Below, piece after piece: positions 1 to 7,030 of a stretch of DNA of 7,138 bases. The stretch's first letter is position 1; each line of letters begins with the position of its first letter. The notes under the pieces are model-generated. The model was given only the letters and a program-made list of their open reading frames with translations. It had not been told where the DNA came from and ran no database searches. Made by a program: the position numbers and the translations under genes. Location of the stretch: the NCBI GenBank assembly GCA_947453015.1, contig CANGFL010000066.1:1-7138 (forward strand), in the 5' to 3' direction. Source of the stretch: Oxalobacteraceae bacterium (lineage in GTDB: Bacteria > Pseudomonadota > Gammaproteobacteria > Burkholderiales > Burkholderiaceae_D).

Positions 1-117
1 AAGTACGGTATCACCGACAAAGTGGGCTACATCTCCACAGGCGGTGGTGCTTTCCTTGAATTCCTCGAAGGCAAAGTCCTTCCTGCCGTTGAAATACTTG
101 AACAGCGAGCCCACTGA
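1..117 (+). CDS. pgk: Phosphoglycerate kinase, C-terminal end (partial)
   Basis: Only the last 38 codons are present, since the gene enters from the left edge; it ends at TGA 115-117. Phosphoglycerate kinase is a cytoplasmic glycolytic enzyme that transfers phosphate from 1,3-bisphosphoglycerate to ADP, giving ATP and 3-phosphoglycerate. The fragment carries the family's C-terminal block [14 protein letters not shown] (about residues 12-25 of the fragment), the glycine-rich nucleotide-binding segment, followed by the usual closing helix [11 protein letters not shown]. The pyruvate kinase gene begins at the very next base and in the same frame, so the two genes are almost certainly co-transcribed. 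The N-terminal domain cannot be assessed here. Confidence 0.95.
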   Translation, partial: KYGITDKVGYISTGGGAFLEFLEGKVLPAVEILEQRAH

Positions 118-1572
118 TTGACTACTGAAATCAAACAACGCGCCACCAAGATTGTTGCCACGATAGGCCCTGCATCCAATACGCCTGAAGTGCTGCAACA
201 AATGATTGCAGCAGGCGTTGATGTAGTGCGATTGAATTTTTCGCATGGCAAAGCCGAAGATCACGTACTGCGAGCGCAAATGGTGCGTGATGCTGCAGCA
301 GCGTGTGGTCGCGAGGTCGCCATCATGGCCGATCTTCAGGGACCAAAAATTCGCGTCGGTAAATTCAAAGATGGAAAAATCGAGCTAGTTAAAGGTGCGC
401 CGTTTGTTCTCGATGCGACTTGTGAGCTAGGTGATCAAACGCGTGCGGGTTTAGATTACAAAGAATTGCCGCGTGATCTGAAACCGGCCGACATTCTTTT
501 GCTCAATGATGGCTTAATCGTACTGACCGTTGATCGTGTGCAGGGCAGCGAGATTTTTACAACAGTCAAAATCGGTGGCGAACTGTCTAACAACAAAGGT
601 ATTAATCGTCAGGGTGGTGGTTTATCTGCGCCTGCGTTAACCGCCAAAGATATGGAAGACATCAAGACAGCGATGCAGTTGGGTGCCGACTATGTAGCAG
701 TCTCGTTTCCAAAGAGCGCAACCGATATGATCATGGCGCGTCAGTTAGCCAACATTGCTGCCGAAGCGCACAACACGCATCGGCCGTTAATGATTGCAAA
801 AATTGAGCGTGCAGAAGCGATTCCGGTTTTGCAAGAAATTCTCGATGCCTCCGACGGCATTATGGTGGCGCGTGGTGATCTCGCCGTTGAAGTCGGTAAT
901 GCCATGGTGCCTGCGCTGCAAAAGCGCATGATTCGTATGGCACGTCATTCGAATAAGCTGGCGATTACGGCGACGCAAATGATGGAGTCGATGATACAAA
1001 ACGCCGTTCCAACTCGCGCTGAGGTATCTGACGTGGCGAATGCGGTGTTAGATGGCACCGATGCCGTGATGACGTCCGCTGAAACAGCGGCTGGTAAATA
1101 TCCGGTTGAAACCGTTGAGATGATGGCAGCCGTTTGTGCAGAGGCTGAAAAAGCTGAGCCTATGTCGCTCGATGCCGATTTTCTAAATGTGACTTTTTCG
1201 CGTATCGATGAATCGATTGCTTATGGCGCATTGTTTACTGCTTACCATTTACGTGCACGCGCTATTGTGGCTCTGACTGAATCGGGTTCTACGCCTTTAT
1301 GGATGAGTCGACACAATATCGATATGCCTATTTATGCCATGACCACGAGTCGTGCCACACAACGCAAAGTAGCTTTGTATCGCAACGTGCAGCCATTTGA
1401 ACTCAAACCCGATGCCAATGATCGGGAGTCAGTGCTGAAAGCTGCCGAAGAATTATTGTTAGCGCGCGGCTTGGTTAAAAAAGACGACATGGTCATCATG
1501 ACCTGGGGTGAACCCATGGGTCAGACTGGTGGCACTAACGCGTTGAAGATTACCAAGATTGGTGATCGCTAA
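118..1572 (+). CDS. pyk: Pyruvate kinase
   Basis: A 484-residue cytoplasmic enzyme converting phosphoenolpyruvate and ADP to pyruvate and ATP. The length is normal for the bacterial family, and the sequence resembles the PykA type more than PykF. In order: TKIVATIGPAS (10-20), RLNFSHG (38-44), ADLQGPKIR (71-79), the active-site signature LMIAKIERAEAI (224-235) with catalytic Lys228 and metal ligand Glu230, GIMVARGDLAVEV (247-259), ATQMMESM (285-292), and PTRAEVSDVANAVLDGTDAV (298-317). The C-terminal allosteric-type domain runs from about 350 to the end. The start is TTG at 118. No ATG or GTG lies between it and the essential TKIVATIGP motif, the next in-frame ATG (202) would remove that motif, and TGA 115-117 blocks any upstream start. 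No strong Shine-Dalgarno is visible, so translation probably depends on ribosomes finishing pgk. One change from the E. coli PykA sequence I remember is Thr319 in VMTSAETA, where that enzyme has Leu. I cannot say whether this matters. Confidence 0.97.
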   Translation: MTTEIKQRATKIVATIGPASNTPEVLQQMIAAGVDVVRLNFSHGKAEDHVLRAQMVRDAAAACGREVAIMADLQGPKIRVGKFKDGKIELVKGAPFVLDATCELGDQTRAGLDYKELPRDLKPADILLLNDGLIVLTVDRVQGSEIFTTVKIGGELSNNKGINRQGGGLSAPALTAKDMEDIKTAMQLGADYVAVSFPKSATDMIMARQLANIAAEAHNTHRPLMIAKIERAEAIPVLQEILDASDGIMVARGDLAVEVGNAMVPALQKRMIRMARHSNKLAITATQMMESMIQNAVPTRAEVSDVANAVLDGTDAVMTSAETAAGKYPVETVEMMAAVCAEAEKAEPMSLDADFLNVTFSRIDESIAYGALFTAYHLRARAIVALTESGSTPLWMSRHNIDMPIYAMTTSRATQRKVALYRNVQPFELKPDANDRESVLKAAEELLLARGLVKKDDMVIMTWGEPMGQTGGTNALKITKIGDR

Positions 1573-1614
1573 TTTTTTCGCACTTATTTTTACAATTATT
1601 TATTGAATTTATTC

Positions 1615-1620
1615 AGGAGA
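1615..1620 (+). promoter_or_regulatory. Ribosome binding site of fba
   Basis: AGGAGA lies 7 nt upstream of the fba ATG at 1628, an ideal Shine-Dalgarno position, and fixes that start. It is the only strong Shine-Dalgarno in the window, which fits a highly expressed aldolase translated independently of pyk. The 55-nt gap before fba (1573-1627) is very rich in T and A. It includes a TACAAT -10-like hexamer at 1591-1596, but I see no matching -35, so I do not call a promoter. Confidence 0.85.
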
Positions 1621-1627
1621 CTTTGAC

Positions 1628-2692
1628 ATGGCACTTGTATCACTTCGTCAGTTACTCGACCACGCTGCCGAAAATAATTATGGCCTACCGGCTTTTAACG
1701 TCAATAATCTTGAGCAAGTCTCCGCCATCATGGCAGCGGCCGATGAAGTCGGTGCGCCGGTCATCATGCAAGCGTCAGCAGGCGCACGTAAATATGCGGG
1801 TGAAGCCTTTCTGCGTCATTTGATTTCAGCAGCCGTCGAAGCGTATCCACATATCCCTGTGGTAATGCATCAGGATCATGGTCAGTCACCTGCGGTGTGT
1901 ATGGCGGCGATCAAATCAGGATTTTCATCGGTCATGATGGATGGTTCGCTGATGGCTGATGGCAAATCTGTAGCCAGTTACGAATATAACGTTGAGGTTT
2001 CACGCAAAGTTGTCGAGTTTTCACATGCGATCGGTGTGACAGTTGAAGCTGAGTTGGGTGTACTCGGTTCGCTCGAGACCATGAAGGGTGACAAAGAAGA
2101 TGGTCATGGTGCTGAAGGTACGATGACGCGCGAGCAGTTACTCACGGATGTGAACCAAGCCGCTGATTTTGTACGTCAAACACAATGCGATGCATTGGCG
2201 ATTGCGATTGGCACCAGCCATGGCGCGTATAAATTTTCGCGTAAACCGACCGGTGACATTTTGGCGATTGACCGCATCAAAGAAATCCATCAACGCATTC
2301 CGAATACGCACTTGGTGATGCACGGCTCTTCCAGCGTGCCGCAAGAATTATTGGCAGAGATACGTCAGTTTGGCGGTGATATGAAAGAAACCTACGGTGT
2401 GCCTGTAGAAGAAATTCAAGAAGGTATTAAGCACGGCGTACGCAAAATCAATATTGATACTGACATTCGCTTGGCAATGACTGCGGCAGTGCGTCGCTAT
2501 CTGGCAGAAAACCCATCGAAATTTGATCCGCGCGATTTTCTCAAGCCGGCGCGTGAAGCGGCTATGCAAATTTGCAAAGCGCGTTATTTGTCATTTGGTT
2601 GTGAAGGTCAGGCCGCTAGGATTAAACCCATGCCATTAGAAAAAATGGCAGACAAATACACCAAAGGTGAATTGTCGCAGCTAGTTAAATAA
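1628..2692 (+). CDS. fba: Class II fructose-1,6-bisphosphate aldolase (Calvin-cycle subtype)
   Basis: A 354-residue zinc-dependent aldolase that reversibly cleaves fructose-1,6-bisphosphate into dihydroxyacetone phosphate and glyceraldehyde-3-phosphate, for glycolysis and gluconeogenesis in the cytoplasm. The fold is a single TIM barrel. Visible motifs: [10 protein letters not shown] (76-85) with catalytic Asp83 and zinc ligand His84; the second class II signature [12 protein letters not shown] (139-150); GTSHGAYKF (195-203) with His198; VMHGSSSVP (230-238) with His232; and INIDTD (274-279) in the substrate-phosphate region. Length and sequence match the CbbA/Fba subtype named after the Calvin cycle. 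In many proteobacteria this subtype is simply the housekeeping aldolase, and no RuBisCO or phosphoribulokinase gene is present here. The start is fixed by AGGAGA 7 nt upstream. The gene follows pyk by 55 nt and is followed by a probable terminator. The symbol could equally be fbaA or cbbA. Confidence 0.96.
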   Translation: MALVSLRQLLDHAAENNYGLPAFNVNNLEQVSAIMAAADEVGAPVIMQASAGARKYAGEAFLRHLISAAVEAYPHIPVVMHQDHGQSPAVCMAAIKSGFSSVMMDGSLMADGKSVASYEYNVEVSRKVVEFSHAIGVTVEAELGVLGSLETMKGDKEDGHGAEGTMTREQLLTDVNQAADFVRQTQCDALAIAIGTSHGAYKFSRKPTGDILAIDRIKEIHQRIPNTHLVMHGSSSVPQELLAEIRQFGGDMKETYGVPVEEIQEGIKHGVRKINIDTDIRLAMTAAVRRYLAENPSKFDPRDFLKPAREAAMQICKARYLSFGCEGQAARIKPMPLEKMADKYTKGELSQLVK

Positions 2693-2711
2693 AGTATCAA
2701 TCTATGAATTT

Positions 2712-2762
2712 GCCAGACTGTAGACGCGGTATTTATGCCTACAGCCTGGCTAACTATTTTTT
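2712..2762 (+). terminator. Probable Rho-independent terminator after fba
   Basis: Bases 2712-2723 pair with 2739-2750 as a 12-position stem with one A.C mismatch (2717 against 2745) around a 15-nt loop. Six consecutive T residues follow at 2757-2762. The stem starts 20 nt past the fba stop codon and points with transcription. The weak points are the 6-nt spacer between stem and T run and the large loop, so termination may be partial. It separates the glycolytic genes from the purine genes. Confidence 0.65.
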
Positions 2763-2833
2763 ACTGTCTGTATTAAAGTGATTAAGTAATTAAGTCGGTA
2801 ACACTTCAGCCACCCTGCATCACATCCAATTTT
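2763..2833 (+). promoter_or_regulatory. AT-rich leader of the purC operon, likely promoter region
   Basis: This 71-nt stretch lies between the terminator T run and the purC start. If the terminator works, the promoter of the purC-purE-purK-sua5 block should be here or overlap the terminator. It holds TATTAA (2771-2776) and a direct repeat of ATTAAGT (2781-2787 and 2789-2795, spaced 8 bp), then a less AT-rich stretch up to the ATG. No convincing -35/-10 pair stands out. No Shine-Dalgarno precedes the purC ATG, since the 15 nt before it are only C, A and T. I see no recognisable riboswitch, though a short leader does not exclude other control. Confidence 0.3.
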
Positions 2834-3730
2834 ATGACTAGCCTTTACGAATCGACGATTACCTCATTGCCTTTGCTAGGGCGTGGCAAGGTGCGTGACA
2901 ATTATGCGGTGGGTAATGACAAGATCTTGATAGTCACGACCGACCGTCTTTCTGCCTTTGATGTGGTGATGAATGAACCGATTCCCACCAAAGGGCAAGT
3001 GCTAAATCAGATGTCTGATTTCTGGTTTTCAAAATTAAGTCATATCGTTCCTAATCATTTGACGGGTGTCACACCAGAATCAGTGGTGTCCGCTGCAGAG
3101 GCAGATCAAGTGCGTGGGCGTGCGGTAGTGGCTAAGCGACTCAAACCTATTTTGGTAGAAGCTGTGGTGCGTGGTTACCTCATCGGTTCAGGCTGGAAGG
3201 ATTATCAAGCGACAGGCGCGGTGTGCGGTATTCCTTTGCCTGCAGGTTTGAAGATGGCAGCCAAACTTTCGCAACCCATATTTACGCCCGCAGCTAAAGC
3301 AGATTTAGGCGAGCATGATGAAAACATCAGCTTCGATGAAATGAAACATCGCATCGGTAATGAGCTGGCTACCAAAATGCGTGATGTCAGTATTCAGTTG
3401 TATCAAGCAGCGGCCGATTATGCGGCGACACGTGGAATCATTATTGCGGATACCAAATTCGAATTTGGTTTAGATGACAACGGCGTAATGCATTTGATGG
3501 ATGAAGTGTTGACCGCTGACTCCTCACGGTTTTGGCCAGCGGATTCGTATGCAGAAGGAATATCTCCTCCGTCATTCGATAAACAATTCGTGCGCGATTA
3601 TTTGGAAACACTTAAAGATTGGGGCAAGACTGCGCCTGCGCCGGCGCTACCTGCTGATGTGATTGAAAAAACCGGCGCTAAATACCGCGAGGCGTTGCAA
3701 CGCCTAACCGGACAAACCTTGAAAGACTAA
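2834..3730 (+). CDS. purC: Phosphoribosylaminoimidazole-succinocarboxamide synthase (SAICAR synthetase)
   Basis: A 298-residue cytoplasmic enzyme that joins CAIR and L-aspartate using ATP to form SAICAR in purine synthesis. It belongs to the longer form of the family (about 300 residues, like yeast Ade1) rather than the roughly 240-residue E. coli form. Motifs in order: nucleotide-binding GRGKVRDNY (16-24); TDRLSAFD (36-43); the first family signature ending RGYLIGSGW (113-121), with Ile118 where Thr or Ala is usual; GEHDENIS (159-166); the second signature IADTKFEFG (204-212); and [12 protein letters not shown] (223-234). The ATG at 2834 is supported by the typical N-terminus SLYEST...[11 protein letters not shown], although no Shine-Dalgarno is visible. 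The gene is first in its operon, and purE begins 1 nt after its stop. Its product consumes the CAIR made by the next two genes. Confidence 0.96.
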   Translation: MTSLYESTITSLPLLGRGKVRDNYAVGNDKILIVTTDRLSAFDVVMNEPIPTKGQVLNQMSDFWFSKLSHIVPNHLTGVTPESVVSAAEADQVRGRAVVAKRLKPILVEAVVRGYLIGSGWKDYQATGAVCGIPLPAGLKMAAKLSQPIFTPAAKADLGEHDENISFDEMKHRIGNELATKMRDVSIQLYQAAADYAATRGIIIADTKFEFGLDDNGVMHLMDEVLTADSSRFWPADSYAEGISPPSFDKQFVRDYLETLKDWGKTAPAPALPADVIEKTGAKYREALQRLTGQTLKD

Positions 3731-3731
3731 G

Positions 3732-4226
3732 ATGAGCCAAACTAAGCCTATCGTTGGAGTCGTCATGGGTTCATCCTCCGATTGGGATGTCATGCAGCAT
3801 GCAGTTTTAATGCTCAAGGAATTCGGTGTTGCGCATGAAGCCCAAGTGATTTCTGCGCATCGTATGCCTGACCAAATGTTTGACTACGCAAAATCGGCAC
3901 GCGAGCGCGGCTTGCGCGCCATTATTGCGGGTGCGGGAGGTGCTGCCCATTTACCCGGTATGTTGGCTTCTCAAACCATTGTGCCGGTGATGGGTGTGCC
4001 GGTGCCATCGAAATATTTGCGTGGTGAAGATTCGCTGATGTCGATTGTTCAAATGCCCAAAGGTATACCGGTGGCGACGTTCGCGATTGGTGAAGCGGGT
4101 GCTGCGAATGCTGCATTAGCCGTGATAGCGATGTTGGCAGCGGATGATTCAGCACTCGCTGACAAATTACTTAGTTTCCGCGCGAAACAAACAGATGCTG
4201 CCAAAGCGATGACATTGCCTGCATGA
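3732..4226 (+). CDS. purE: N5-carboxyaminoimidazole ribonucleotide mutase, class I
   Basis: A 164-residue cytoplasmic enzyme, octameric in characterised members, that moves the carboxyl group of N5-CAIR to carbon 4 to give CAIR. Motifs: the phosphate-binding loop VMGSSSDWD (11-19), VISAHRMPD (39-47) with catalytic His43 (the counterpart of E. coli His45), [16 protein letters not shown] (65-80) with His73, and [20 protein letters not shown] (110-129). The last block and the adjacent purK indicate class I, which uses N5-CAIR, rather than the class II AIR carboxylase that uses CO2 directly. The start ATG lies 1 nt after the purC stop and has only a weak purine-rich stretch upstream (GAAAGA), so translation is probably coupled to purC. 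The 3' end overlaps purK by 4 nt. Confidence 0.96.
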   Translation: MSQTKPIVGVVMGSSSDWDVMQHAVLMLKEFGVAHEAQVISAHRMPDQMFDYAKSARERGLRAIIAGAGGAAHLPGMLASQTIVPVMGVPVPSKYLRGEDSLMSIVQMPKGIPVATFAIGEAGAANAALAVIAMLAADDSALADKLLSFRAKQTDAAKAMTLPA

Positions 4227-5425
4227 GCACGTCGACTCCGCCAGAAAATTCATGTAAACCTTCGGCTTCACCGTCCACCTGGTTGGGTGTGATGGGTGGT
4301 GGTCAACTCGGTCGTATGTTCACGCATGCTGCACAGGCCATGGGTTACAAAGTGGCCGTGCTTGAGCCTTCGAGTGATTGCCCTGCCGGTCATGCAGCTG
4401 ATCATTTGCTTGCGGCGGCCTATACCGACGCTAACGCGTTATCGGAACTCGGTGCACAGTGTGCTGCAGTGACTACCGAATTTGAAAACGTCCCTGCTGA
4501 AAGTTTATCTACCTTAGCTACGCACACCTTTGTAGCGCCGAGCGCAGCGTGTGTCTCGATTGCGCAAGATAGATTGGCTGAGAAAAAATTTTTCACCGAG
4601 TGTGCGCAAGCATCGGGTGTTCTTCCGGCACCGCATCAACGTATTGCTACAGCCGCTGACATTGATGGACTTCCTGACTCGCTGTTTCCGGGAATTTTAA
4701 AAACTATTCGCCTTGGCTACGACGGCAAAGGACAAGTGCGTGTTAAATCCAAAGAAGATGTGCGCATTGCTTTTGAGCGCATGAATCATGTCGAATGCGT
4801 TTTGGAAAAAATGCTGCCGTTAGCCTACGAGGTGTCGGTGTTAGCCGCACGGGGTGCCGACGGTGAAGCAGTGGTGTATCCCATCGCTGAGAATGTGCAT
4901 CGTGATGGCATACTTTTTACTACGACCGTTCCCGGTCCGAATGTCAGTGATGATTGCGCTAAACGTGCGCAAGTGGCTGCACTGGAAATTATTCATCGCC
5001 TGAGTTACGTGGGTGTACTGTGCATAGAATTTTTTGTGTTGAGTGATGGTTCTTTAGTGGTGAATGAAATGGCACCGCGTCCGCACAATAGCGGTCACTA
5101 CACGATGGATGCCTGCATCACGAGCCAGTTTGCACAGCAAGTCAGAGCAATGGCGCGACTGCCTTTGGGTGATGCACGTCAGCACTCGTCTGCTGTGATG
5201 CTGAATCTGCTGGGTGATCTTTGGTTTACAAATAATTCAGAGCATCCTACTGAGCCTCCATGGGATAAATTACTGGCGCTCAAAGGTGCCAATCTTCATT
5301 TGTATGGCAAAGATGATCCGCGCCCGGGTCGCAAAATGGGTCACGTAACGTTTGTTGCTGAACATCTCGCAGAGGCGCAGAAGCAGTGTCTCGCTGCGTG
5401 TCAATTACTTGGCATTCAAGCTTGA
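4223..5425 (+). CDS. purK: N5-carboxyaminoimidazole ribonucleotide synthase (ATP-grasp)
   Basis: A 400-residue cytoplasmic ATP-grasp enzyme that carboxylates AIR with ATP and bicarbonate to N5-CAIR, the substrate of PurE. Domain order: an N-terminal Rossmann-like part with GGGQLGRM (25-32) and TTEFENVP (84-91); the ATP-grasp domain starting near [10 protein letters not shown] (115-124), with [12 protein letters not shown] (160-171) and the metal-binding [14 protein letters not shown] (281-294); then the C-terminal domain with [10 protein letters not shown] (367-376). E. coli PurK is 355 residues. Much of the difference is an N-terminal Ser/Pro-rich extension of about 17 residues before the glycine loop. 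I recall similar extensions in Burkholderiales homologues. The ATG at 4223 overlaps the purE stop as ATGA, which suggests termination-reinitiation coupling. A TTG at 4283 is a possible but less likely start that would drop the extension. Confidence 0.96.
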   Translation: MSTSTPPENSCKPSASPSTWLGVMGGGQLGRMFTHAAQAMGYKVAVLEPSSDCPAGHAADHLLAAAYTDANALSELGAQCAAVTTEFENVPAESLSTLATHTFVAPSAACVSIAQDRLAEKKFFTECAQASGVLPAPHQRIATAADIDGLPDSLFPGILKTIRLGYDGKGQVRVKSKEDVRIAFERMNHVECVLEKMLPLAYEVSVLAARGADGEAVVYPIAENVHRDGILFTTTVPGPNVSDDCAKRAQVAALEIIHRLSYVGVLCIEFFVLSDGSLVVNEMAPRPHNSGHYTMDACITSQFAQQVRAMARLPLGDARQHSSAVMLNLLGDLWFTNNSEHPTEPPWDKLLALKGANLHLYGKDDPRPGRKMGHVTFVAEHLAEAQKQCLAACQLLGIQA

Positions 5426-5429
5426 TGCC

Positions 5430-6479
5430 ATGATGCCGGATATTCAAGAAATTCAGCGAGCGGCGCGCTTGCTGGAGCAGGGCAAGTTGGTCGCATTTCC
5501 TACCGAGACGGTTTATGGCTTGGGTGCAGATGCTTCGAATCCAGAAGCGATTGCCGCTATCTTTACTGCCAAGGGAAGACCCTCTAATCATCCCATCATT
5601 GTGCACGTAGCGCACAACGCTGATTTAACCCGCTGGGCGAGTGCTATTCCTGCTGAAGCCCATTTACTCATCAACGCATTTTGGCCGGGGCCATTAACAT
5701 TAATTTTGCCGCGTGCTGATAACGTGCCTGCAGCAGTGGCAGGTGGGCAGAATTCAATCGGCTTACGTTGTCCTTCGCATCCGGTGGCGCGTGCTTTGTT
5801 GGCAGAATTTCGTCACGGTCAAGGTGGCATTGCTGCGCCATCCGCGAATCGATTTGGTCATGTGAGCCCTACGACAGCGCAGCATGTGTTGGATGAATTT
5901 GGGCAGTCCACCAACAACCCGATTGCTTGGGTGTTGGATGGTGGACAAAGCGATGTTGGTATTGAATCGACGATTGTGGATTTGACGCGATTAGAGACAG
6001 TAGGGCCTGTTGTTTTACGACCGGGTCAGATCAGCGTCACGCAATTGACGCAGTGTTTGGGGCGTATGCCTAGACTACCTTCATCATCGGATGCAGCAGC
6101 GCCGCGTGTATCCGGCAGTCTCGAAGCGCATTACGCACCGAACACACCGCTAGTGTTGATTGATAGTGTAGAGCTGGTACCGCTGTTGCAGCGTTTGGAT
6201 AATGCGCATATTACTTATGCATTGATGCATTATTCAGGGCATTATTCACCGCTTACTCATGAAAAACAAAAAGCAATGCTTGATCAGCAGATGCCAGATC
6301 ATGCTGATGCCTATGCTCATCGCTTGTATTCAGGCTTACGTACTTTAGATGCAAAGAATGCTGCTTTAATTGTGATTGAGCGTCCACCAACGAGCGATGA
6401 GTGGCAAGGTATTAATGATCGCCTGCGCCGTGCAGCGTTTGAATCAAGCGATGTCGTAGAGCGATTACTGCAGCGATGA
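5430..6479 (+). CDS. sua5: L-threonylcarbamoyladenylate synthase, Sua5 long form
   Basis: A 349-residue cytoplasmic enzyme that makes threonylcarbamoyl-AMP from threonine, bicarbonate and ATP, the first step of t6A formation at position 37 of ANN-decoding tRNAs. It has the two-domain Sua5 layout, not the short TsaC/YrdC form. The YrdC-like domain spans about 7-200: PTETVYGLGADA (24-35), KGRPSNHP (48-55), FWPGPLT (84-90), PSANRFGHVSPTTA (137-150), ESTIVD (179-184) and LRPG (196-199). A linker with SGSLEAHYAP (228-237) leads to the Sua5 domain (about 240-349) ending in RLRRAAFES. The frame stays open back to an ATG at 5352, but that start would add 26 residues lying wholly inside the purK C-terminus. 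I therefore choose ATG 5430, 4 nt after the purK stop; ATG 5433 is equally possible. No Shine-Dalgarno is evident, so coupling to purK is likely. Confidence 0.93.
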   Translation: MMPDIQEIQRAARLLEQGKLVAFPTETVYGLGADASNPEAIAAIFTAKGRPSNHPIIVHVAHNADLTRWASAIPAEAHLLINAFWPGPLTLILPRADNVPAAVAGGQNSIGLRCPSHPVARALLAEFRHGQGGIAAPSANRFGHVSPTTAQHVLDEFGQSTNNPIAWVLDGGQSDVGIESTIVDLTRLETVGPVVLRPGQISVTQLTQCLGRMPRLPSSSDAAAPRVSGSLEAHYAPNTPLVLIDSVELVPLLQRLDNAHITYALMHYSGHYSPLTHEKQKAMLDQQMPDHADAYAHRLYSGLRTLDAKNAALIVIERPPTSDEWQGINDRLRRAAFESSDVVERLLQR

Positions 6480-6487
6480 ACATTCAT

Positions 6488-7009
6488 TTACTTAAGCGGC
6501 GCTAAGCCTTCGACCGTACCAAAGCGGCTGCCATGAAATACCAGCGCAGGTTTAGGTTCAAAGATGCAGCGCTCTACTTCGCCGACAAAAATAGTATGAT
6601 CGCCTTCAGAATATTGACTGCGATTGCGGCATTCGAACCAAGCAGCGACGCCCTGTAATACCGGTAGTCCGGTAGGCGACAGATCAAAACTCACGCCATC
6701 GAAACGATCGGGTAGGCGACTGGCGAAGCGTTCTGCTAATGATGCTTGATCTGCGGCCAGCACATTGATTACATAATGCGAGTTAGTGGTAAACAACGGC
6801 ATGCTGCTAGCTTTATTTGACAGGCTCCATAACACCAGCGGTGGTGTCAGTGATACAGAATTAAACGAGCTGATAGTCAATCCAACGAAGCCACCACTTT
6901 CATCGCGCGTAGTGATGATGGTGACTCCCGTAGCAAACTGCGACAAAGCACCACGGAAGTGCGCGTCGTTAAATGCTGTTTCTGGGGTATTCAGTGTTGA
7001 GTTAGACAT
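6488..7009 (-). CDS. Flavin reductase family protein (FMN-binding split barrel)
   Basis: A 173-residue protein of the flavin reductase-like domain family, which includes the small reductase partners of two-component flavin monooxygenases such as HpaC. Characterised members use NAD(P)H to reduce FMN or FAD, and the free reduced flavin goes to a partner oxygenase. The domain fills almost the whole protein: FRGALSQFATGVTIIT (18-33), GLTISSFNSVSLTPPLVLW (43-61) in the flavin-binding region, HYVINVLAADQ (78-88), LAERFAS (91-97), GDHTIFVGEV (136-145) and LVFHGSRFGTV (156-166). No signal peptide or membrane segment is seen. The ATG at 7009 is the best start because the domain begins soon after it, although no strong Shine-Dalgarno is visible. 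It converges on sua5 with 8 nt between stop codons. No oxygenase gene is present, so the substrate is unknown. Confidence 0.9.
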   Translation of the reverse strand: MSNSTLNTPETAFNDAHFRGALSQFATGVTIITTRDESGGFVGLTISSFNSVSLTPPLVLWSLSNKASSMPLFTTNSHYVINVLAADQASLAERFASRLPDRFDGVSFDLSPTGLPVLQGVAAWFECRNRSQYSEGDHTIFVGEVERCIFEPKPALVFHGSRFGTVEGLAPLK

Positions 7010-7030
7010 AGTGTAAGTAGAGTAATTAAA

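Noticed and set aside
1591..1596. TACAAT as a -10 element of an fba promoter
   Set aside because: No acceptable -35 lies at the right distance, and such hexamers are expected by chance in this AT-rich gap.
1623..1823. 66-codon + strand ORF overlapping the fba start in another frame
   Set aside because: It lies over the well-supported fba coding sequence, which has the ribosome binding site and family motifs. It is a shadow frame.
1628..2692. Calvin-cycle carbon fixation suggested by the aldolase subtype
   Set aside because: The subtype name does not imply autotrophy; no RuBisCO, phosphoribulokinase or cbbR-like gene is in the window, and the glycolytic neighbours point to a housekeeping role.
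5352..5429. Upstream extension of the sua5 frame to an ATG at 5352
   Set aside because: The 26 extra residues would lie entirely within the purK C-terminus in another frame and are not part of the Sua5 family. ATG 5430 or 5433, just after the purK stop, gives the expected length.
6786..7016. 76-codon + strand ORF opposite the flavin reductase gene
   Set aside because: It is antisense to a gene with clear family motifs and shows no recognisable domain of its own.
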